Assembly: GCA_947254025.1 (NCBI GenBank)
Contig: CAMYBS010000004.1
Coordinates: forward strand, 30,215-94,214
Direction: 5' to 3'
Length of the DNA stretch: 64,000 nt
Source of the DNA: an uncultured Clostridia bacterium
GTDB taxonomy: Bacteria; Bacillota; Clostridia; Tissierellales; Peptoniphilaceae
Shown: piece by piece, positions 18,061 through 23,504 of the stretch
How the letters are laid out: every line of letters starts with the position of its first letter
Position numbering within the stretch: the first letter of the stretch is position 1
The notes under the pieces: model-generated
The model's input: the letters and a program-made list of their open reading frames with translations, nothing else
Told to the model about the DNA's origin: nothing
The model's database searches: none
Program-made: the position numbers and the translations under genes

Positions 18061-18200
18061 ATAGTTAAACAAATAAAGATGAAGTAATAAATAATAGAAT
18101 CGAGAAATACCGTAAACCTTTAGGTTTATCGCAACATAGATTTAAAAAAAGCAGTGATATCAAAGACAAGTATAAACAAAATTATATGAGGAGGTAAGAA

Positions 18201-18803
18201 ATGAAGAATATAAAAAAACTTTCAATAGCACTTGTGCTTTTTGCATTAGTTTTTAGTCTGAATGTAGTAATGGCTGCGAAAAAAAGTAACAATGAAAAAT
18301 GTTTTTCAAGTAAGACTTTTTTAGTAGAATCTAGAGATACGAAAGGATCTACGCATTTTAAAATCCGCTTGTTAAAAGGAAGTGTAGCTATTTTTGGTAG
18401 AGAGAAATGGGAAAAAGGTGATACCGTAGTTATTAAGCTAAAGTCTTTAAAAGGAAAAGATTTAGAAGTAGGTATTTTACCTGCCGAAGATATTAAAGCT
18501 GGTTGGGGCTATAATGATTATGGTGCTCCTATAAAAAAGAGAGTAGAAAACCCAGAAGATGATGTAAAATTTACTATTCCGAATGATGGAGAATATGGAA
18601 TTTACGTTAAAGATATGAAATCAAATGCTTTTTCTTTTCTAGAATTATTTAGGGGAAAAGAAATAGTATCTACAAAGTCGGAAGGGAAAAAATCAGAAAA
18701 AGATCATGGTCATGAATTAAATAAACATAATTGTATTGAATTTGAGTTAGAAGTAAATAAAAAATTTATAAATCCTTTAACTAAAACAGAAGAATTGAAA
18801 TAA
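18201..18803 (+). CDS. secreted protein of unknown function
   Basis: I do not recognise this 200-residue protein. The first 26 residues are a clear Sec signal peptide: MKNIKK basic start, hydrophobic LSIALVLFALVFSLNVV, and an AXA-type site (VMA-AKK). The mature part is highly charged with alternating beta-type segments (FKIRLLKGSVAIFG; GEYGIYVKDMKS) and an acidic/basic, histidine-containing tail (KKSEKDHGHELNKHNC). There are only two cysteines in the mature form. An AGGAGGT site lies six bases before the ATG. It is the first gene after rpmF in the accessory insert, with its own promoter. Confidence 0.7.
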   Translation: MKNIKKLSIALVLFALVFSLNVVMAAKKSNNEKCFSSKTFLVESRDTKGSTHFKIRLLKGSVAIFGREKWEKGDTVVIKLKSLKGKDLEVGILPAEDIKAGWGYNDYGAPIKKRVENPEDDVKFTIPNDGEYGIYVKDMKSNAFSFLELFRGKEIVSTKSEGKKSEKDHGHELNKHNCIEFELEVNKKFINPLTKTEELK

Positions 18804-18960
18804 AATTATTATCATAGCTCTTGTGGTAGCATACCTGACTCCGATGTTTATTATAAAAGCCATTAAAAGTGATGGAGATAGATCTTAGCATTATACAATT
18901 TTGTCTGGAATATGTCTATCTTTATTCCTTCTATATCTAACAGCTTTAATAAACAGTTGA
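18799..18960 (+). pseudogene. remnant of a small membrane protein
   Basis: One frame reads KIIIIALVVAYLTPMF, then IIKAIKSDGDRS, an in-frame TAG, and a second hydrophobic helix (ILSGICLSLFLLYLTALINS) to a TGA. The two hydrophobic helices around a charged loop look like a two-pass membrane protein. There is no start codon or ribosome binding site at its left end, and it overlaps the preceding stop. I infer a broken fragment; the family is unknown. Confidence 0.35.
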
Positions 18961-19007
18961 TTAAATTTATTATAAAAAATGATGTAAAAATATCTTCAGA
19001 ATATTTT

Positions 19008-19043
19008 AAAACGATTAAGATTAAAACTTAGTCGTTTTTTCTT
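19008..19043 (+). terminator. intrinsic terminator in the accessory islet
   Basis: Arms AAAACGATTAAG and CTTAGTCGTTTT pair over 12 positions with one G-T pair and are followed by a T run. It probably closes the transcript that begins before 18201. Confidence 0.75.
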
Positions 19044-19156
19044 TGTCAAAAATAAGAAAGAAAATAAAATGCAAAAAAAATGTTTCTACTAGGTCCAAGT
19101 GATTTGGAGCAGTTCCAAGTGGGACAAGGAAAAAAACAAGGACTATCTCAATAAAT

Positions 19157-19176
19157 ACTAACGCAAGCACAAGTAT
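19157..19176 (+). repeat. left copy of a 20-bp direct repeat
   Basis: ACTAACGCAAGCACAAGTAT occurs here and again at 22781-22800, same orientation, 3.6 kb apart. Both copies are followed by A/T-rich sequence and then a consensus promoter. See the finding on possible element ends. Confidence 0.85.
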
Positions 19177-19177
19177 A

Positions 19178-19218
19178 AAATAGGCTAAATTGATTTATCA
19201 GCCTATTTATGATATAAT
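19178..19218 (+). promoter_or_regulatory. promoter of the Sec/CopZ-like gene with an overlapping dyad
   Basis: TTGATT (19190-19195), 17 bp, TATAAT (19213-19218). A perfect 9-bp inverted repeat AAATAGGCT / AGCCTATTT (19178-19186 and 19200-19208) brackets the -35 box and could be an operator. Confidence 0.75.
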
Positions 19219-19226
19219 ATAGATTA

Positions 19227-19335
19227 ATGAATAAAGAAGACTTAAAAAGAGCTGCAACCTGTAGATCCATTGAAAGAGGTATTAGATATCCTGATTAACT
19301 ATAGAAATAATATTTATTTAGACAGGAGGAAATAA
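19227..19335 (+). pseudogene. short leader ORF, apparently frameshifted
   Basis: An ATG nine bases after the -10 box gives a 23-codon ORF (MNKEDLKRAATCRSIERG...). Removing one A from an A5 run near 19243 instead gives a 35-codon peptide continuing PVDPLKEVLDILINYRNN to a stop at 19335, one base before the next gene. Either a small ORF damaged by a one-base insertion, or a short unrelated leader. The first frame vaguely recalls small DUF6870-type proteins of conjugative elements. No firm assignment. Confidence 0.3.
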
Positions 19336-19336
19336 A

Positions 19337-19837
19337 GTGAGTCAAGAAAATAAGATAAATCAATCTTGCTGAGGTTCAATACAAAAAACCACTGGTACAG
19401 TGGAAGAAAAAGCAAATTGCCCCAAATGTCACAAAATAGGAGAAAAGGTTAAGAATATAACTGTAAAGCATATGGTATCAGAAAACCTTATGGGAAAGGT
19501 TGTAGATGAAGAAACTTACTATTTATGTATGAATGAAGATTGTGATGTCGTGTATTATAACTTAAACAATGAAAGAGTTTTTTATAAGGAAGATGTAAAA
19601 GTTCCTATATGGTTTAAAAAGGATGCAAATCCCAAATATATATGCTATTGCAACCAAGTTACAGAGCAACAAATTATAAACGCTGTTTTAGATGATGGTG
19701 CAAAGAATATTAAAGATATTATTAGACTTACAGGGGCAATGAAAAATGCAAAGTGCGAAATTAACAATCCTTTGGGTAAATGCTGTAGTCCTTTTATTCA
19801 AGAAACCATCAATAAAGCATTAAATAGCAAAAAATAG
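19337..19837 (+). CDS. CopZ-like [2Fe-2S]/BFD-domain protein, candidate selenoprotein (TGA read as Sec at codon 12)
   Basis: The reading frame opens at GTG 19337, seven bases after a perfect AGGAGG, and reads MSQENKINQSC, TGA (19370-19372), GSIQKTTG and on without interruption to 19837 (166 residues). A Cys-Sec pair followed by Gly is a classic redox arrangement. Downstream are C28-PK-C31, C64/C69 (YLCMNEDC), then the BFD-type C103-Y-C105 and C140/C149/C150 set (KCEINNPLGKCC). This is the pattern of CopZ of Archaeoglobus, which binds Zn, a [2Fe-2S] cluster and copper. The GTG at 19400 has no ribosome binding site and lies inside the predicted SECIS stem. Alternative: a nonsense mutation. No selABCD genes are in this window. 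Confidence 0.78.
19370..19403 (+). promoter_or_regulatory. candidate bacterial SECIS element
   Basis: The TGA is followed 16 nt later by CCACT-GGTAC-AGTGG (19389-19403), a stem of five to six GC-rich pairs in otherwise AT-rich sequence. The apical loop begins GGU, 21 nt after the TGA. Bacterial SECIS hairpins lie directly downstream of the Sec codon, at about this distance, with a G at the start of a small loop. Confidence 0.7.
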
Positions 19838-19978
19838 TTTGCGACAAATAATTTATAAAGTACGTCATAACAGTAATAAAATTAAAAATAATAAAAAACT
19901 ATAGAATTAAAATTTCAGAGGTTCAGATGTAAAAGTCTGGGCCGCTTTTTTATTTTCCCCGGAAAGGAGGTCACCTAT

Positions 19979-20356
19979 ATGGTAAATGATGAAGTTAATA
20001 ATAAGGCTATAAATATTGAGATAAAAGTGGCTCAGTATTCAGCAAAGGCTATTTTAAAAGCTATGAAAAAGATTATAGAAGATGCCTATGAAAAAAGTCA
20101 ACAACTTGCAGATTATATTAGTGAAAAAAGAAAAACTAATTCAAGGAAACTTAAGGATATGGTAAAGAAAGGTCATCTGGAAAATATTGATAAGCAAATC
20201 GAAAATAAATTCTATGCTTTTAAGGATTATGCAGATAGACGTAAAATAAATTGGGGGTTTGTTAGAGATAAAGATACAAGACTTTATATTAACAATACAA
20301 ACTACACAAAAGAAATGAATAATGAAAACTGTAAAAGGCTGGAAGATTTATTTTAA
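19979..20356 (+). CDS. PcfB-like (DUF3801) conjugation protein
   Basis: The N-terminus VNDEVNNKAINIEIKVAQYS, then AKAILKAMKKIIED, matches the start of PcfB-family proteins of Gram-positive conjugative elements, and LKDMVKKGHLENID corresponds to their central LK.LVKQGQ segment. PcfB-like proteins work beside the relaxase and coupling protein. The C-terminal 40 residues are divergent and end EMNNENCKRLEDLF. GGAAAGGAGG lies nine bases before the ATG. Neighbouring relaxase and coupling genes are missing, so this is probably a stranded piece of a conjugative element. A second copy of its 3' end is at 20791-20838. Confidence 0.72.
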   Translation: MVNDEVNNKAINIEIKVAQYSAKAILKAMKKIIEDAYEKSQQLADYISEKRKTNSRKLKDMVKKGHLENIDKQIENKFYAFKDYADRRKINWGFVRDKDTRLYINNTNYTKEMNNENCKRLEDLF

Positions 20357-20358
20357 TG
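20311..20358 (+). repeat. 48-bp repeat, copy 1 (3' end of the PcfB-like gene)
   Basis: This segment encodes KEMNNENCKRLEDLF and its stop. A copy with four mismatches lies at 20791-20838 and encodes EEMNNENWKRLEDLF plus stop. The copies share the same frame and stop. Confidence 0.85.
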
Positions 20359-20448
20359 CGTTGTTGGATGACAAGAAATTTAATAATGAAACTTTTAAAG
20401 AGATAGCATAAATGTTAACTCTTTTTTATTACAAGAAAGGAGTTATAT

Positions 20449-20708
20449 ATGAATAAATTAGAACAAATAAGACAAGAGTCAAAAGAAATAAAAGATAAAA
20501 TAGATGATACAGAAAAAAGATTAAGGCAACAAAAAAATCAAGAACAAAAGATATTAAAACAAGACATAGTGAAAAGAAGAAAAGATAGAACTCATAGGCT
20601 AATAACAAGAGGAGCAATCTAGAAAGCCTTATAGAAAACGCAGAAAAACTAACAGATGAAGAAATAAAAATCCTACTAGAAGAGGCAAAAAAGACAATTT
20701 TTTTTTAA
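20449..20708 (+). pseudogene. DUF3847-family protein, frameshifted
   Basis: Starts at an ATG seven bases after AAAGGAG and reads MNKLEQIRQESKEIK, a charged coiled coil, then RTHRLITRGAI and a TAG. In the next frame ESLIENAEKLTDEEIK continues to 20708. Together these give the DUF3847 pattern (RTHRLITRGAILESL...LTDEEI) common on integrative and conjugative elements; one T appears to be lost near 20621. The final codons run into a T9 stretch and do not resemble the family. It is probably non-functional. Confidence 0.7.
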
Positions 20709-20738
20709 TTTCTGATTTCCATGTACATAAAGTTAAAA

Positions 20739-20791
20739 TATAAAAACTTGATTTAATAAGCAAAATAATGTATAATAATTATGATTTAGAA
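20739..20791 (+). repeat. extra copy of the plsX promoter region
   Basis: About 53 bp nearly identical to 23439-23493 just upstream of plsX (differences: one A indel, one A/G change, one missing G). It includes TTGATT (20748-20753), 17 bp and TATAAT (20771-20776), so it should work as a promoter for the SEFIR pseudogene downstream. Confidence 0.85.
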
Positions 20792-20838
20792 GAAATGAAT
20801 AATGAAAATTGGAAAAGACTAGAAGATTTATTTTAATG
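20791..20838 (+). repeat. 48-bp repeat, copy 2 (orphan 3' end of a PcfB-like gene)
   Basis: Encodes only the last 14 residues of a PcfB-like protein, EMNNENWKRLEDLF, and a stop, fused directly to the plsX-promoter copy upstream. It marks an old recombination joint. Confidence 0.8.
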
Positions 20839-20847
20839 AGGTGTTAA

Positions 20848-21749
20848 ATGATAGAAAACAATGTTCCAAAAGTATTTATATTATATTCATGGGAAAGTAA
20901 AGAACACTCAGGTTGAGTAAATCTTTAGCAGATAAATTATTATCAGATGGTATTGGAGCTATAATAGATAGCTATGATGTAAGTCCAGGGGATAGACTAC
21001 CAAAATTTATGGAAAGCTCAATAAGAGATAGTGATTATGTAATTATAATATGCACTGAAGAGTATAAAAGGAAAGCTAATAATAGAGAAAAAGGTGTAGG
21101 TTATGAAAGTCATATAATATCTGCGGAACTCTACAATAATCACAATGATAGGAAGTTTATTCCAATCATTAGACAAGGAGATTTCAATACAGCTTTACCT
21201 ACTTACCTAGACGGAAAACTTGCAATAGATTTAAGAGTTAATCCATTTAATGAAGATTCATATAAGAATCTTATTGCATCGATATTTAAAGTTAAAAAGA
21301 AACCTAAAGTAGGTATAAGACCATATTATTTAGAAGAATATGAACCAGTATCAATTGAGGGAGAGGATATAAAAATCATAGGCATAATAATAAATGAAGT
21401 TACCTTGCCAAAAAATGATGGAACAAGAGGTTCTGCTTCATATAGTATCCCTTTTAGATTATCTAACAAACCAACTAGCACATGGTCTAATTGTTTTTAG
21501 AAAATTGGGATTGCCCACCAAGATTTACATCAATTCATAGACCTGGAATAGCTAGAGTTGAATCTGATAAAATTATTTTAGACGGAACAACAATCGAAGA
21601 GGTAAAACAATATCATAGAGATACCTTGATTTTGTGTGTAGAAAAAACAAATTAGAAGAAGAGAAGAACAATTAAAAAGAAAGAAGCAAGAAGAAATAGA
21701 AAATCATTATAGAAACATAAATGATATTTCAAAAGACATAAGATTTTAA
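20848..21749 (+). pseudogene. SEFIR/TIR-domain protein, broken by several frameshifts
   Basis: Begins ATG at 20848 after GAGGTG and reads MIENNVPKVFILYSWESKEHS, then hits a TGA at 20914. The next frame continues KSLADKLLSDGIGAIIDSY, with GDRLPKFMESSIRDSDYVI and VGYESHIISAELYN, the pattern of SEFIR/TIR_2 domains. A second shift in a T run near 21497 leads to LENWDCPPRFTSIHRPGI, and a third near 21645 to a charged coiled-coil tail ending at 21749. TIR-like proteins of this size often act in anti-phage or immune-like defence. With three disruptions the gene is most likely dead. Confidence 0.8.
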
Positions 21750-21790
21750 TTGCACAATGATTTATACCTTGAGAGAGGAGGCAAACTGAA

Positions 21791-22288
21791 TTGATGAAAA
21801 CACTTGGTATGTTAACAATCATCTGCTTAACAGCATCAATTATGATGGTGAATTTTATACTTATTATACCGAAATTTGGCTCGAAGCATTTCGGCGCACC
21901 TGATGATATCAAAGTTATGATGAGTAAGTTGCCAGATAAACCGATTTGGGTCAATATATTCGGCGGACTTATCATGATACTTGGATTGCTAACCATTGCA
22001 GCCGTTCTAGTCTGGGCAATTGTTGATACAGTAAAATTTAGTTTAACTTTTCAGCAAGCCTTTGTTAGATTTTTAATACTATTTGAAGGATATAAGCTTT
22101 TTGATATTATCTTTTTTGATTATCTCATGCTTACCAAGTTAAAATTGCCGACTAAAGTTTACCCAGAGACGGTTGGTGCTAAGGGTTATGATAATTTTGG
22201 TTTTAATGCGAAAAGTCAGATTGCAAAAATTATAATCTTCTTTTTCGTGAGCCTAATTTTGGCATATTTACTGACCGTTTTGGTTTAA
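21791..22288 (+). CDS. four-helix integral membrane protein of unknown function
   Basis: I cannot assign a family. The 165-residue chain has four hydrophobic segments: about residues 6-28 (MLTIICLTASIMMVNFILII), 54-78 (NIFGGLIMILGLLTIAAVLV), 90-112 and 143-165. Between the first two is a short polar loop (GSKHFGAPDDIKVMM), and a soluble segment with KVYPETVGAKGYDNFGFNAK precedes the last helix. It follows AGGAGG by nine bases if the TTG at 21791 is used, or twelve if the ATG at 21794 is used. The frame is intact. GC content is a little higher than the pseudogenes around it, suggesting a separate origin. Confidence 0.65.
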   Translation: MMKTLGMLTIICLTASIMMVNFILIIPKFGSKHFGAPDDIKVMMSKLPDKPIWVNIFGGLIMILGLLTIAAVLVWAIVDTVKFSLTFQQAFVRFLILFEGYKLFDIIFFDYLMLTKLKLPTKVYPETVGAKGYDNFGFNAKSQIAKIIIFFFVSLILAYLLTVLV

Positions 22289-22352
22289 CTAAAAATTCAT
22301 AACTTGTAATGTTCAATTCAACTTCTTGGCTATTTGTTTTAAGGGGATGTAG

Positions 22353-22715
22353 CTTAAAAAGAACCAATTAGCAGAATTAGATAGAAGCTATGAACAGTTA
22401 TATGAAGATAGGTTAGAGGGAAATATAACCGAAAGAAACTTCAATCTAATGAATGTGAGCATATCTAAAAAACAAGACAAGTTAATCGAGGAAATCAAGG
22501 TCTTAGAGGGCGATATAGAAGTATCTTTTGAAACTGAAGATAACTACAAGAAATTCATGAATAATATTAGCAAGTACGCTAAGATAAAATCGCTAAACAG
22601 ATATATTTTAAATCAAATAATAGATAAGATATATGTCTATGACAAGGAAGAAATAGACGGTCAAATAAGCCAAAAGGTTGAAATTCACTACAAGTTTATA
22701 GGTAAATTAAATTGA
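22353..22715 (+). pseudogene. C-terminal fragment of a large serine recombinase (TnpX/TndX-like)
   Basis: An open frame begins right after a stop at 22350 and reads KNQLAELDRSYEQLYEDR, LEGNITERNFNLM, a helical region, and the final INQIIDKIYVYDKEE and KVEIHYKFIGKLN. This is the coiled coil plus DUF4368-type end of large serine recombinases carried by Tn4451/Tn5397-like elements. The N-terminal catalytic serine domain and the zinc ribbon are absent, so it cannot recombine DNA. An internal ATG at 22449 is not a real start. It shows that a mobilisable or conjugative element once ended here. Confidence 0.8.
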
Positions 22716-22725
22716 CCACTTCGGA

Positions 22726-22763
22726 CTACTCACCAGAGTTTGGACTGAGTAGGAACTTTTTTT
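22726..22763 (+). terminator. intrinsic terminator after the recombinase fragment
   Basis: CTACTCA / TGAGTAG stem with a 13-nt loop, then GAAC and seven T. Confidence 0.7.
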
Positions 22764-22780
22764 ATTTTCTTATTGAAAAA

Positions 22781-22800
22781 ACTAACGCAAGCACAAGTAT
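22781..22800 (+). repeat. right copy of the 20-bp direct repeat
   Basis: Identical to 19157-19176. It lies 18 bp beyond the recombinase-fragment terminator, where the end of a TnpX-type element would be expected. Confidence 0.85.
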
Positions 22801-22813
22801 TAAATTATCGTAG

Positions 22814-22842
22814 TTGACTTTTACACTGGCGTATGCTATAAT
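22814..22842 (+). promoter_or_regulatory. strong promoter next to the right repeat
   Basis: TTGACT, 17 bp, TATAAT. Transcription would start near 22849, only about nine bases before the ATG of the following small ORF. Confidence 0.75.
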
Positions 22843-22857
22843 TTAAAACAAGATTTA

Positions 22858-23001
22858 ATGCAAGTTGATGGTTGATCATTTTTGATAGGATGTGCAGTTG
22901 TCGCTTATATTGCACTTTTTGATCTAGGAGTATATAATGGATATAAAGATACTAAGGATCAAAAAATAAACCGTTATAGATTGGAGTTGACTTTTTTATG
23001 A
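22858..23001 (+). pseudogene. possible double-glycine bacteriocin precursor remnant, interrupted by TGA
   Basis: The frame through ATG 22858 reads LKQDLMQVDG, TGA (22873-22875), then SFLIGCAVVAYIALFDLG and VYNGYKDTK with a charged tail, and stops at 22999-23001 overlapping the next ATG (ATGA). DLMQVDG just before the TGA fits the -8 to -2 part of a double-glycine leader (ELxxVxGG), and TGA is one base from GGA, the missing Gly. The small hydrophobic, Gly/Ala-containing core is typical of class II bacteriocins. The leader start and a ribosome binding site are not visible. Speculative. Confidence 0.35.
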
Positions 23002-23129
23002 AATTTTTAGAAAAATTAAAGGATTCTTATCCTACATCTTATAAAATAGTAGTTATCCTTATACTTATGTTTCTTTTATATAAGTTTGGGTATTTAATTG
23101 GTAAGTTTGTTGCAAATATCAATTTATAA
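22998..23129 (+). CDS. 43-residue single-pass membrane protein
   Basis: MKFLEKLKDSYPTSYK precedes one hydrophobic helix (IVVILILMFLLYKFGYLIG) and a short tail ending ANINL. The ATG overlaps the stop of the preceding frame (ATGA) and GGAG lies about twelve bases upstream. Too short for family assignment. Its position after a bacteriocin-like ORF suggests an immunity or accessory role, but this is inference only. Confidence 0.45.
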   Translation: MKFLEKLKDSYPTSYKIVVILILMFLLYKFGYLIGKFVANINL

Positions 23130-23179
23130 ACTGAGTACTGATTATTTTTAAAGCTCAACATATTTGTAAAGGAGAATAA

Positions 23180-23374
23180 ATGAAAACAGAAATACTTAGA
23201 GTTTTTAAAATTGTATTGCTATTTATTTCATTATTTGTGATTAATATTATATTCTTTAAAATTATTTCACTTTTAGGGTTTAGTATTATTATGACAGATT
23301 TAAGTTTTTTGGTGCCTCCGTTATTTGCAACAATTGTATTGTTATTAATTAATAAATATAAAAAAACTAAGTAA
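23180..23374 (+). CDS. 64-residue two-pass membrane protein
   Basis: Preceded by AAAGGAG with good spacing. Two hydrophobic helices: IVLLFISLFVINIIFFKIIS and LVPPLFATIVLLLI, with short basic ends (KYKKTK). No recognised family. Small two-helix proteins of this kind are common as bacteriocin immunity proteins, which would fit the locus, but nothing in the sequence proves it. A very strong terminator follows directly. Confidence 0.5.
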   Translation: MKTEILRVFKIVLLFISLFVINIIFFKIISLLGFSIIMTDLSFLVPPLFATIVLLLINKYKKTK

Positions 23375-23386
23375 TTATTTGATATG

Positions 23387-23426
23387 TACCCTCCTTACTG
23401 GACAAACCAGTAAGGAGGGTATTTTT
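23387..23426 (+). terminator. very strong intrinsic terminator at the right end of the islet
   Basis: A perfect 15-bp stem TACCCTCCTTACTGG / CCAGTAAGGAGGGTA with a five-base loop and T5 tail. It insulates plsX from the islet. Confidence 0.93.
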
Positions 23427-23438
23427 ATGTGATATAAT

Positions 23439-23493
23439 TATAAAAAACTTGATTTAATAGGCAAAATAATGTATAATAATTATGGATTTAGAA
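23439..23493 (+). promoter_or_regulatory. promoter of the plsX operon (one of two copies)
   Basis: TTGATT (23449-23454), 17 bp, TATAAT (23472-23477), 28 bp before the plsX start. The whole block is repeated at 20739-20791. No FapR-type palindrome is visible. Confidence 0.88.
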
Positions 23494-23504
23494 CGGAGGA
23501 AATT

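Noticed and set aside
19400-19837. A shorter CDS starting at GTG 19400 for the CopZ-like protein
   Set aside because: No ribosome binding site is present, the start is inside the GC-rich hairpin, and a well-spaced AGGAGG-GTG start lies upstream in the same frame across the TGA.
22449-22715. Independent 88-residue gene
   Set aside because: The frame is open upstream to 22353 and the sequence is the C-terminal end of a large serine recombinase, so this is a fragment.
17859-23438. CRISPR array in the accessory islet
   Set aside because: The repeats found are pairs, not regularly spaced arrays, and no cas gene is present.
23439-23493. FapR-type operator at the plsX promoter
   Set aside because: No long palindrome of that type is present in the promoter block, and no fapR gene is adjacent.
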